Source: Clostridiales bacterium (GTDB lineage: Bacteria; Bacillota; Clostridia; Christensenellales; Aristaeellaceae). Taken from it: DNA of 5,247 nt. Both the position numbers and the translations under genes were made by a program. Location: assembly GCA_004556985.1 (NCBI GenBank), contig SFFC01000134.1, positions 1-5,247 on the forward strand. The letters are read 5' to 3'. Below the pieces are notes generated by a model that saw only the letters and a list, made by a program, of their open reading frames with translations, made no database searches and had not been told where the DNA came from. Positions 1 through 5,247 of the stretch are shown here, piece after piece (position 1 is the first letter of the stretch; every line of letters begins with the position of its first letter).

Positions 1-1
1 G

Positions 2-226
2 CCCTGCGGCGCGCGCGTGCTGCGCCACCCGCAGATCGCGCCGGGGCGCATCGCGCTGACGCTGTGCGAGGGCGGAGAGAAGACGCAGCGCGCGGTCACC
101 AAAAAAGACCCGCTTTGGAAGCGGGCCAGAAAGCTCAGCGCGGGCGAGGGGCTTACAGCTTTTCAAACAGCCCCGCGTGGCGCAGCGCCGGATGCAGCGC
201 GGAATAGAGAATCGGCGCGACGATGA
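2..226 (+). CDS. C-terminal end of an Rsm22-like protein (partial, 5' end outside window)
   Basis: The reading frame is open from the left edge to a TGA at 224-226, so only about 74 C-terminal residues are visible. The stretch RVLRHPQIAPGRIALTLC, followed by AVTKKDPLWKRARKLSAGE, matches in pattern the end of the bacterial Rsm22 family: a short beta segment with a Cys, then a V-[ST]-[KR]-x-D element, then a basic ARK(A/L) tail. Rsm22 proteins resemble SAM-dependent methyltransferases and are associated with the small ribosomal subunit. The catalytic region is outside the window, so activity cannot be judged. Family members usually end soon after the ARK segment. Here the frame runs about 24 codons further and overlaps the 3' end of the convergent transporter gene by 74 bp. 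The tail after about residue 51 has low-complexity Ala/Arg composition and may be read-on sequence rather than a conserved domain. The family assignment is from memory of the motif, not from a search. Confidence 0.6.
   Translation, partial: PCGARVLRHPQIAPGRIALTLCEGGEKTQRAVTKKDPLWKRARKLSAGEGLTAFQTAPRGAAPDAARNRESARR
101..127 (-). terminator. Rho-independent terminator of the ECF S-component gene
   Basis: Read on the minus strand, this is GGCCCGCTT-CCA-AAGCGGGTC followed directly by TTTTTT. The stem is 9 bp, including one G-T pair, with a 3-nt loop and a six-T tract. It begins 25 nt after the minus-strand TAA at 153-155, an ideal distance for terminating that transcript. There is no T tract on the plus-strand side, so it should work in one direction only. 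It lies wholly inside the coding sequence of the Rsm22-like gene, where it encodes K-K-D-P-L-W-K-R-A. Confidence 0.85.
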
Positions 227-761
227 AGGCAAACGCCGCGTTGGTCAGACTGGCGATGCCCTTGGTGGCCATCGTGGACCAGATGCCGCTGATCGTGACG
301 CCGTCGATGCTCAGCGTGTCCTCGAAGGACAGGCCGCGCACGAAGCGGAGCTGGATGAAGGACTTGAGCAGGTACAGCGCGGTATAGGTCAGCGCGCCGA
401 GCACGCAGCCGATGACGATGCGGACGTAGTCGGCCTTCTCGAGCTTCGGCTTGCGGGCGGTCTTGTAGGCGATCAGGCCGGTGACCAGCGCGATGGCGCC
501 TTTGTTGATGAAGGTGATGATGAACTCGAGGCCGTAGCCGCCGATGATGTCAAACAGGCCGTTGCCGATGCCGGCGGCCAGGAAGCCGGAGGCCGGCCCG
601 AGCAGCAGCCCACAGAGCACGCAGATCGCGTTGCCGACGTGGAAGCGCGAGGCGAAGAACGGGATGCTGATGTAGTTGGAGACGCAGGCGATGGCGGCCA
701 TCAGGCCGATGAAGCAGATCCTGAAGGTGCTGTCGCGGCGGGCAGAGCGGTTGGCGGTCAT
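153..761 (-). CDS. ECF transporter S component (vitamin or micronutrient uptake, substrate unknown)
   Basis: A 202-residue, very hydrophobic protein with about six membrane segments. It should be the substrate-binding integral membrane subunit of an energy-coupling factor importer, working with a shared EcfT/EcfA1/EcfA2 module encoded elsewhere. The N-terminus (STFRICFIGLMAAIACVSNY, residues 11-30) is the Ala-rich first helix typical of S components. Residues 41-73 follow the family pattern of a HVGN loop, then LCGLLLGPASGFLAAGIGNG and a FDIIGG turn. Further helices lie near 78-98, 112-131 and 158-190. The usual family length is 170-220 residues. The ATG at 761-759 is chosen because AAAGGGG sits 8 nt upstream and because the next upstream in-frame ATG overlaps the promoter -10 box. 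The leader is only about 28 nt, too short for most riboswitches, so control is more likely at the inverted repeat around the promoter. The gene stands alone with its own promoter and terminator. The ligand cannot be read from the sequence. Confidence 0.85.
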   Translation of the reverse strand: MTANRSARRDSTFRICFIGLMAAIACVSNYISIPFFASRFHVGNAICVLCGLLLGPASGFLAAGIGNGLFDIIGGYGLEFIITFINKGAIALVTGLIAYKTARKPKLEKADYVRIVIGCVLGALTYTALYLLKSFIQLRFVRGLSFEDTLSIDGVTISGIWSTMATKGIASLTNAAFAFIVAPILYSALHPALRHAGLFEKL

Positions 762-795
762 GGGAAAAACCCCTTTCTTTGGATTGAATGACCGC

Positions 796-823
796 ATTAT
801 AGCACAAACTGGCATGACGTAAA
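796..823 (-). promoter_or_regulatory. Sigma-A type promoter of the ECF S-component gene
   Basis: On the minus strand there is a perfect TATAAT at 801-796 preceded by TGC (extended -10). A TTTACG -35 box (4 of 6 consensus) lies at 823-818, with a 16-nt spacer. Predicted transcription start is near 789-790, giving a leader of about 28 nt. One copy of the AAACTGGC core lies between the two boxes, so a bound protein there would block RNA polymerase. Confidence 0.8.
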
Positions 824-858
824 GAGCCAGTTTTCGAGAAAATGACCATGCCAGTTTG
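805..858. repeat. Operator-like inverted repeat between divergent promoters (three copies of an 8-bp core)
   Basis: CAAACTGGCATG at 805-816 is the perfect reverse complement of CATGCCAGTTTG at 847-858. Arm centres are 42 bp apart, about four helical turns. A third copy of the core, GCCAGTTT, lies at 826-833, in inverted orientation to the left arm (12-nt gap) and in direct orientation to the right arm (16-nt gap). The cluster covers the -35 and spacer of the minus-strand promoter and ends about 15 bp before the -35 of the plus-strand promoter. Neither predicted transcript includes it, so it would act as DNA rather than as an RNA hairpin. I do not recognise the motif as the site of a known regulator. 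Confidence 0.6.
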
Positions 859-872
859 CGCGCGCGGGGGCG

Positions 873-901
873 TTGAGCGCAGCGCGCGGATATGATATAA
901 T
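873..901 (+). promoter_or_regulatory. Sigma-A type promoter of the GT-C operon
   Basis: TTGAGC (873-878, 4 of 6 to TTGACA) is separated by 17 nt from a perfect TATAAT (896-901), which is preceded by TGA, an extended -10. Predicted start is near 908, leaving a leader of about 46 nt before the ATG at 954. No other promoter or terminator is evident downstream to the right edge, so this probably drives all five plus-strand genes. Confidence 0.85.
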
Positions 902-910
902 CAAAACAGC

Positions 911-952
911 GTCCCTTGTGACAGGGGCGGGAAAACCAGACCTTGGAGGGAC
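911..952 (+). other. Leader with two competing pairings, one covering the ribosome-binding site
   Basis: GTCCCT (911-916) is the reverse complement of AGGGAC (947-952), which includes the end of the Shine-Dalgarno GGAGGG (945-950). The same CCCT (913-916) can instead pair locally with AGGG (923-926) around a TGTGAC loop. The two pairings exclude each other. The stems are only 4-6 bp, so this may be coincidence in G+C-rich sequence. It matches no riboswitch class I know. Confidence 0.25.
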
Positions 953-953
953 T

Positions 954-2375
954 ATGAACCTGAGCAGACTCCGCCGCGCCGGGATGGTGGGCGGCATGAC
1001 GCTGGCGCTCTTTCTGGCGCAGGCGCTTTTGATGCAGAAAACGCTGCTGCATCTGACGACTTCCCTGGATGCGTGGGCGCTTTCCGCGCTCTTTGCGCTG
1101 GTCTACGGCGCGGCGCTCTCGCTCTTTGCCGCGCTGGAGCGCCCGAAAAGGGGCGCGCTGCTCTTTGGAGGCGGCTTTCTGGCGCTGACGATGCTCGCGC
1201 GCGTCGCGATGCTCGACTTTGAGACGGCGGATTATGTCTCGTTCCTCTCCGGCTGGGTGCAGATGTTCCGGGAGGGCGGCTTTGCGGCGCTGGCGCAGAA
1301 CGTGGGCGATTACAACCTGCTCTATCAGTATGTGCTGCTGCTGGTGTCCAAATCGTCGCTGTATGACCTGTACCTGATCAAGCTCTTCTCCGTCGCCGCG
1401 GACTACGCGCTGGCCGTCGTGATGATGCGCGCGGCGCGCCATGTCGCCGGGGAGCGCGCGGCGATGCCCGCGCTGCTGCTGGTCAGCGCGCTGCCGACCG
1501 TGCTGCTGGACGGCGCCTGCTGGGGCCAGTGCGACGCGGTCTACGTCTCGCTGATCGTGCTGAGCCTGCTGCTGCTGGAGACGGGAAGGCCGACGCGCTC
1601 GGCCATGGCGCTGGCGGTGGCCTTTGCCTTCAAGCTGCAGACGATCTTCTTCTTCCCGGTCGTGCTGCTGGGGCTGATTCACGGGAAATACAGGCCGCGC
1701 CACGCGCTCGCCTTCTTCGGCGCATATCTGGTGACGATGCTCCCCGCGCTGATCGCGGGGCGGTCCTTCTTTGACGCGCTGTCGGTCTACGCGAGCCAGT
1801 CGATGGGCCAGTATTACGACCGGCTGACCTACAACGCGCCCAACCTCTACCTCTTCTTCCCGATGCTCGAGTTCGCCTCGAGCCAGGAATACACCTGGAT
1901 GCGCTATATCGACGGCGTCAACAGCAAGGGCGTCAACGCCTACCTGAACGCGGATCTGCTGCCGGCGCTGCAGAGCGCCGCGCTCTTTGCCTGCATCCTG
2001 CTGACGCTGATCGTCGTGATCTACTGGCTGATGCACGCCAGGGAGATCACGCCGGAGATGACGCTCGAGTTCGCGCTGTTCTTTGCGATCTTCCTGCCGT
2101 TTGTGATGCCGAAGATTCACGAGCGCTACTTCTACCTGGCGGACATGCTCTCCGTGCTCTACGCGATGGAGCGCAGCGACCGCCGGTTCGTGCCGGTGCT
2201 GGTCGTGACGGCGTCGGCGATGAGCTACGTGCCCTATCTCATGCGCCAGCGGCCCATCGACGAGCGCTGGCTCGCGCTGATGATGCTCGCGGCGCTGGCG
2301 GTCGTTTCGCATGACCTGCTCGCGCGGATGCGCCAAAACCGCGCGGCGCTTGCAAAGGGAGGTGCGGCGGCATGA
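954..2375 (+). CDS. GT-C fold membrane glycosyltransferase, Gpi18/mannosyltransferase-like
   Basis: A 473-residue multi-pass membrane protein with the hallmarks of bacterial Gpi18-like (COG5542-type) glycosyltransferases. These move a sugar from a polyprenyl-phosphate donor to an acceptor on the outer face of the membrane. Motifs in order: an acidic first loop, D88-FETA-D93-Y, after the third helix, which holds the probable catalytic Asp; SLYDLYLIKLF at 135-145; W190-GQC-D194, the family WGQxD motif; K227-LQ followed by a Pro at 235; an aromatic loop around Q287YYDRLTYNAPNLY; and H389-ERYFY before the last helices. Hydrophobic segments lie near 11-27, 42-60, 67-84, 124-132, 144-158, 172-186, 197-208, 230-242, 254-266, 342-359, 372-385 and 421-440. 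GGAGGG stands just upstream, with a rather short spacing of about 4 nt to the ATG. The gene overlaps the next by ATGA. Sugar and acceptor are not inferable; mannose is only a family-based guess. Confidence 0.8.
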   Translation: MNLSRLRRAGMVGGMTLALFLAQALLMQKTLLHLTTSLDAWALSALFALVYGAALSLFAALERPKRGALLFGGGFLALTMLARVAMLDFETADYVSFLSGWVQMFREGGFAALAQNVGDYNLLYQYVLLLVSKSSLYDLYLIKLFSVAADYALAVVMMRAARHVAGERAAMPALLLVSALPTVLLDGACWGQCDAVYVSLIVLSLLLLETGRPTRSAMALAVAFAFKLQTIFFFPVVLLGLIHGKYRPRHALAFFGAYLVTMLPALIAGRSFFDALSVYASQSMGQYYDRLTYNAPNLYLFFPMLEFASSQEYTWMRYIDGVNSKGVNAYLNADLLPALQSAALFACILLTLIVVIYWLMHAREITPEMTLEFALFFAIFLPFVMPKIHERYFYLADMLSVLYAMERSDRRFVPVLVVTASAMSYVPYLMRQRPIDERWLALMMLAALAVVSHDLLARMRQNRAALAKGGAAA

Positions 2376-3829
2376 AGACAAACCGGCTTCAAGGGGCGCT
2401 TGCCCTCGCTCGGCGCTGCGATGCAGCCCTGACGCGCTTTCGCCTGCCGCTGGGCGCGGCGCTGGCGCTGCTGCTGGCGGCGCTGACGGCGGCGTTCAAC
2501 GTGGAATCCGGCCCGCTTCGCAACCTCAACGACATCGGCGGCTGGAGCAACCGCCTGCTGTTTATCGCGATGACGGCGGCCGTGCAGATGCTGCTGCTGC
2601 TTGCCTGCGCGCTGCTGCACAGGGGGCGCTTTTCGCGCCTCGCGCTGCGAGAGCTCCTTTTGACGGCGGGTCTGCTCATCGCGCTGCTGGGCATCAACCA
2701 GAAGACCTACGCCTATGCGACGCTGATCCAGCCCCTCGTGCGCGCGATGGACGAAGGCGGCCTCGCCGCCGCTCTGGCGATGGAGACGAATCTCTCCGCC
2801 CCTGCGCTCACGCTGCTCTGCGCGATCACGCGCGGGCCGGTCTACGACATGTACCTCGCCAAGCTGTTTGCGATTGCCTGCTTTGCGCTGACGGCGCTGC
2901 TGGCCGTACGCGCGGCCGACCGGCGCGGCTTGGGCATCCGCGCGGAGGTGCTGCTGACGCTGCTGATGATCCTGCCGCAGGCGTTTTTAAACGCCGCCTG
3001 TGCGCCGCAAATCGAGGGCTTTGCCGTGCTGCTGCTGGCGATGTCCGCGACGGCGCTGGATATGGATACCCCCCGTCCCCTCGCGGCGGCGCTGTGCTTC
3101 GGCGGCGCGGCGGCCGTCAGCGGCGCGGCGCTCTACGCGCTGCCGCTCTACGCCCTGCTGATCGCGGAAAAGCGGATGAAGGGCAGGCATCTGACCGCCG
3201 CCGGGCTGCTTGTGCTCGTCTGCCTGCTGCCCGCCGTGTGCGCCGGCATGGCGCCGGACGCGGCGCTTTTGAGCCTCGTGCGCGCGAATTTCGGCCTGCC
3301 GGACTACGCTGCGGGCAGCCCGACGATGATGAGCATCATCCCGCGCGCCAATCCGCTGGAGATGCCGGAGGCGTTCCTGCTCGGGCATCTCGAGTCGCTC
3401 GACCTTCTCACCAACGATCAGCAGTTCTACACGCAGGCGCATTTTGAGCAGGTCATGCGCGGGCTGTCGATCGCGGCGGTGGCCGTGTACGCGGGGCTTT
3501 GCGCGCTGGGCCTGCGCAAGCAGGGCATCTCCCCGCTGCGCCGGGCGATGACGCTGACGCTGGCGGCGCTCTTCTGCTGCCCGGCGGCGAGCATGGGCGC
3601 GTGGCTCGCGCTCGACGTGCTCTGCGTGATGGCGCTCGTCGGGGAGCCGGGGCTGCGCCTGCCCGCCTGCCTGCTGCTGTTTGCGACGGCGGGCGCGGGC
3701 TGCTATCCGCTGACGGCGGAGATTCTGCTGCCGGTGGCGGCGGCATGGGCGCTGTGCGGCGTGAGCCTGTGCATGCTGCTTGACGTGATCCCGATGGGCA
3801 GGGCGGCGGCGCGGAAGGAGGCGTCCTGA
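2372..3829 (+). CDS. GT-C-like membrane protein lacking catalytic motifs (degenerate paralogue of the preceding gene)
   Basis: A 485-residue multi-pass protein starting in the ATGA overlap, with GGGAGGTG about 7 nt upstream. It aligns with the previous protein without gaps over residues 109-215 (constant offset of 21), including VYDMYLAKLF against LYDLYLIKLF and EGGLAAAL against EGGFAAL. The key positions have changed: D88 is N109, D93 is A114, WGQCD is A211-PQI-E215, and the Lys of KLQ is absent. In the C-terminal part the offset drops from 24 (MTLEFA against MTLTLA, starting at 393) to 18, so about six residues are missing where HERYFY should be. The fold and helix pattern are kept, and the frame is intact with no internal stop. 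It is therefore best seen as a non-catalytic partner or a protein with a new role, not a pseudogene. It may form a complex with the upstream enzyme or recognise donor or acceptor. Homology is judged by eye; function is inference. Confidence 0.7.
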   Translation: MKTNRLQGALALARRCDAALTRFRLPLGAALALLLAALTAAFNVESGPLRNLNDIGGWSNRLLFIAMTAAVQMLLLLACALLHRGRFSRLALRELLLTAGLLIALLGINQKTYAYATLIQPLVRAMDEGGLAAALAMETNLSAPALTLLCAITRGPVYDMYLAKLFAIACFALTALLAVRAADRRGLGIRAEVLLTLLMILPQAFLNAACAPQIEGFAVLLLAMSATALDMDTPRPLAAALCFGGAAAVSGAALYALPLYALLIAEKRMKGRHLTAAGLLVLVCLLPAVCAGMAPDAALLSLVRANFGLPDYAAGSPTMMSIIPRANPLEMPEAFLLGHLESLDLLTNDQQFYTQAHFEQVMRGLSIAAVAVYAGLCALGLRKQGISPLRRAMTLTLAALFCCPAASMGAWLALDVLCVMALVGEPGLRLPACLLLFATAGAGCYPLTAEILLPVAAAWALCGVSLCMLLDVIPMGRAAARKEAS

Positions 3830-4245
3830 TGGAGGAAAGAAACGCGCGGCTGAGAATCTGCTCGCGGATGCGCGAGCCGGACGGCGGGCTGCACGAGATC
3901 AAAAACGCGCGGCGCGGCGTCTTCCGTGAGGAGGAAAATGGCATCGCGCTCGAATACGACGACGAGCAGGACGGAGAGCGCGCCCATATCCTGCTGACGG
4001 CGGACGCGCGGGGCGCGCAGATGGTGCGGCGCGGCATGACGAGCGCGCGTCTGCGCTTTGTCCCCGGCGAGCGGATCGCCAGCGCCTATGTGACGCCCTA
4101 CGGCGAGATCCCCGTCGCGGTCGACACGCGCGGCGTGCGCATCGAGCGCGGGGAGAATGGCGGCACGCTGCTGCTGGATTACGACGTCTACGTCGGCGGG
4201 GAGAGGACCGCGTCGACACAGCTGGAGGTCGCATGGCGGCTGTGA
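3829..4245 (+). CDS. DUF1934 / YwiB-like beta-barrel protein
   Basis: A 138-residue soluble protein predicted to be mostly beta strand, fitting the DUF1934 family (Bacillus YwiB type, lipocalin-like barrel) in length and motif order. The N-terminal strand LRICSRM is followed by a G-V-F-R-E-E-E-N-G segment (30-38), an ALEYDDEQ strand (40-47), a HILLTADARGAQMVRRG stretch (53-69), and LRFVPGE. The family's most recognisable element follows, PYGEIPVAVDTRGVRI (90-105), then LLLDYDVYVGGE and a final QLEVAWRL strand. The family has no established biochemical role. The ATG shares one base with the upstream TGA, and AAGGAGG lies 7 nt before it, so translation is coupled to the membrane-protein genes. 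No signal peptide is visible, which suggests a cytoplasmic location. Confidence 0.75.
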   Translation: MEERNARLRICSRMREPDGGLHEIKNARRGVFREEENGIALEYDDEQDGERAHILLTADARGAQMVRRGMTSARLRFVPGERIASAYVTPYGEIPVAVDTRGVRIERGENGGTLLLDYDVYVGGERTASTQLEVAWRL

Positions 4246-4751
4246 GCGGCAACCCGGCCGTCGCGCTGCGTACCCTTGCCCGGGAGGCGATGCTCGCGTC
4301 CGGCGGGCGCGGGTTTGTCCGCTTTCTGCCGCCGGGCGGCGCGCTGCTGGCGACGGATGCGCTCTGCCGCGCCGAGCGGGAGCAGGCGGAGGCGATTCGC
4401 AAGGCGCTGCGGGCGGCGGGCTTCGTCTGCGAGGATGCAGGCGCGCTGCTGCTGCTGACGCCTCAGGACGCGCTGCTGGCGGCGGCGCCGGATATCCAAA
4501 CCGACGTCGACTGGGCAGGAGAGGCCTACGCCGCGCAGGCGCTGGCGCGGCGCTGGCAGGCGCGGCCGCCCCTGCCGCTCACCCCGGCGGGACGGCAGCT
4601 CGTGCTGGAGACTCTGCGCCTGATCTGGCAGCCTCAGGCGTGTGTGCTCGAGGGGATCGATGCCTTGCGCGCCCGCGCGGCGGTCATGCTGCGCGTCGGC
4701 GACGCGAGCGGCCTGCACGAGGCGGGCGCGTATCTGGGCGCGGCGCTTTGA
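4233..4751 (+). CDS. Unrecognised 172-residue protein
   Basis: I do not recognise this family. The ATG at 4233 lies 13 bp inside the end of the DUF1934 gene, with GGAGG ending 4 nt before it. A GTG at 4242 is an alternative start in a GTGA overlap, but it is about 13 nt from the GGAGG. The protein is Ala/Leu/Arg-rich and appears to have two parts. Residues 9-83 alternate helix and strand (ALRTLAREAMLAS, GFVRFLPPGGALLATDA, a charged helix 47-61, AGFVCEDAGALLLLTP). After a linker with DVDWAGE, residues 96-172 look mainly helical, including AGRQLVLETLRLIWQ and IDALRARAAVMLRVG. There are no obvious catalytic motifs, no metal-binding Cys/His cluster, no signal peptide and no clear membrane helix. 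The frame has good ribosome-binding context and operon spacing typical of a real gene. It might be a small structural or regulatory partner of the neighbours. Confidence 0.65.
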   Translation: MAAVSGNPAVALRTLAREAMLASGGRGFVRFLPPGGALLATDALCRAEREQAEAIRKALRAAGFVCEDAGALLLLTPQDALLAAAPDIQTDVDWAGEAYAAQALARRWQARPPLPLTPAGRQLVLETLRLIWQPQACVLEGIDALRARAAVMLRVGDASGLHEAGAYLGAAL

Positions 4752-4785
4752 GCGGCGGACATGCATAGAATGGGAGGAATACTTC

Positions 4786-5247
4786 ATGGAGCTTCAATGG
4801 ATCGGCCACGCCTGCTTCCGCATGACGGCGCAGGACGGCACCACCGTCATCACCGACCCCTATGACGAGAGCGTGGGCATCGCGATGCTGCCGCTTGAGG
4901 CGGACCTCATCACCATGAGCCACGGGCATCACGACCACTGCGAGACCTCGCAAATCGTCGGAAAGCGAAAGCGCGGGGAGAACGCCATCCGGATCTTCGA
5001 GATTGACGGCCTCAGGGTCGTGCACATGGGCGATCAGGGCTGCATGCCCGCCCCGGAGGCGCTGGAGGCGATCCGCGGCGCGGACGTCATGATGATCCCT
5101 GCGGGCGGGACGTACACCGTCGACGCGGCAGGCGCGAGGGCGATCATCGAGGCGGCGAAGCCCCGCTGCGTCGTGCCGATGCACGTCAAAACCGCGCACT
5201 GCGGCTATCCCATCGCGCCCGTCGGCGCGTTTCTCGCCTGCATGGGC
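4786..5247 (+). CDS. MBL-fold metal-dependent hydrolase (UlaG/COG2220-like), 3' end outside window, apparent internal deletion
   Basis: The first 154 residues are visible and the frame is still open at the right edge. GGGAGG at 4772-4777 lies 8 nt before the ATG, after a 34-nt gap from the preceding gene. The N-terminus MELQWIGHACFRM, with TDPYDESVG, is typical of the Lactamase_B_3/COG2220 group. The metal motif H46-G-H48-H-D50-H51 is complete, as are the later VHMGD83QG and PMH133VKT motifs and the FxIAPV-type tail (YPIAPVGAFLACMG). Relatives normally have some 30-40 residues between the HxHxDH motif and the R-G-x-N-x-I strand, including a His-Asp pair that binds metal. Here only about eight residues (TSQIVGKR) separate H-D-H-C-E from K-R-G-E-N-A-I-R-I. 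The frame is kept, so a protein is made, but metal binding may be impaired. The substrate is unknown; members act on phosphodiester or lactone-like bonds. Confidence 0.8.
   Translation, partial: MELQWIGHACFRMTAQDGTTVITDPYDESVGIAMLPLEADLITMSHGHHDHCETSQIVGKRKRGENAIRIFEIDGLRVVHMGDQGCMPAPEALEAIRGADVMMIPAGGTYTVDAAGARAIIEAAKPRCVVPMHVKTAHCGYPIAPVGAFLACMG

Noticed and set aside
177..791. Plus-strand open frame antisense to the ECF S component
   Set aside because: The composition is Asp/Gly/Ala/Glu-rich with no domain pattern. It has no ribosome-binding site and no promoter, and the opposite strand encodes a clear membrane protein.
762..795. A riboswitch upstream of the ECF S-component gene (for example preQ1 or another vitamin class)
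   Set aside because: With the start predicted near 789 the leader is only about 28 nt, too short, and no conserved aptamer core is visible.
805..858. The 12-bp inverted repeat as a transcription terminator or mobile-element end
   Set aside because: It lies outside both predicted transcripts, has a 30-nt loop and no T tract, and there is no transposase or target-site duplication nearby.
858..890. CG-alternating stretch as a Z-DNA or structural element
   Set aside because: Short GCGCGC runs are common throughout this window. Here they simply flank the -35 box of the plus-strand promoter.
762..2381. Very long minus-strand open frame continuing upstream of the transporter gene, antisense to the GT-C gene
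   Set aside because: It is the G+C-rich shadow of the plus-strand gene: the protein is a low-complexity Arg/Gln/His-rich string without motifs. The promoter, ribosome-binding site and ATG for the real gene all lie near 761-823.
2311..3447. Plus-strand alternative-frame ORF of 378 codons over the GT-C pair
   Set aside because: It is Ala/Arg/Gly-rich, has no membrane pattern, and overlaps in another frame two genes that align with each other. It is a codon-bias shadow.
4752..4785. A promoter or terminator in the gap before the MBL gene
   Set aside because: The 34-nt gap contains only the ribosome-binding site; no hairpin with a T tract and no paired -35/-10 boxes are visible.
3453..5199. Several further minus-strand and alternative plus-frame ORFs across the downstream genes
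   Set aside because: All are Arg/Pro/Ala-rich shadows of the overlapping plus-strand genes, with no Shine-Dalgarno sequences or recognisable motifs.

Overview
The window is very G+C-rich DNA (roughly two thirds G+C by eye). It carries strong AGGAGG-type ribosome-binding sites, clear TATAAT promoters with TGn extensions, an ECF-transporter S component and a YwiB-like DUF1934 protein. Together these point to a G+C-rich member of the Bacillota, most likely a clostridial lineage. I cannot name the genus from sequence alone. No mobile element, CRISPR array, tRNA or rRNA is visible, and gene density is high.

Layout: (1) At the left edge is the 3' end of a plus-strand gene whose C-terminus looks like the Rsm22 ribosomal-protein/methyltransferase-like family. 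(2) Convergent to it, at 153-761 on the minus strand, is a single-gene unit for an ECF-transporter S component. Its intrinsic terminator (101-127) lies inside the codons of the Rsm22-like gene. (3) The intergenic region 762-953 holds two divergent promoters. Between and within them is an operator-like element: a perfect 12-bp inverted repeat plus a third copy of its 8-bp core. (4) From 954 to the right edge there is a tightly packed plus-strand operon of five genes: a GT-C (Gpi18-like) membrane glycosyltransferase; a homologous membrane protein that has lost the putative catalytic motifs; a DUF1934/YwiB-like small beta-barrel protein; a 172-residue protein I do not recognise; and, after a 34-nt gap, an MBL-fold metal-dependent hydrolase cut by the window edge.

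How the genes may work together: the first two operon genes overlap by ATGA and are homologous over most of their length. They plausibly act as an active/inactive pair in building a cell-surface glycan from a lipid-linked sugar donor. The next two genes are translationally coupled by overlaps of 1 and 13 bp, but nothing in them shows a link to glycan synthesis. The MBL gene appears to lack an internal segment that normally carries a metal-binding histidine.

The points most worth checking are the catalytically degenerate tandem GT-C partner, the internal deletion in the MBL protein, and the three-copy AAACTGGC/GCCAGTTT element between the divergent promoters.
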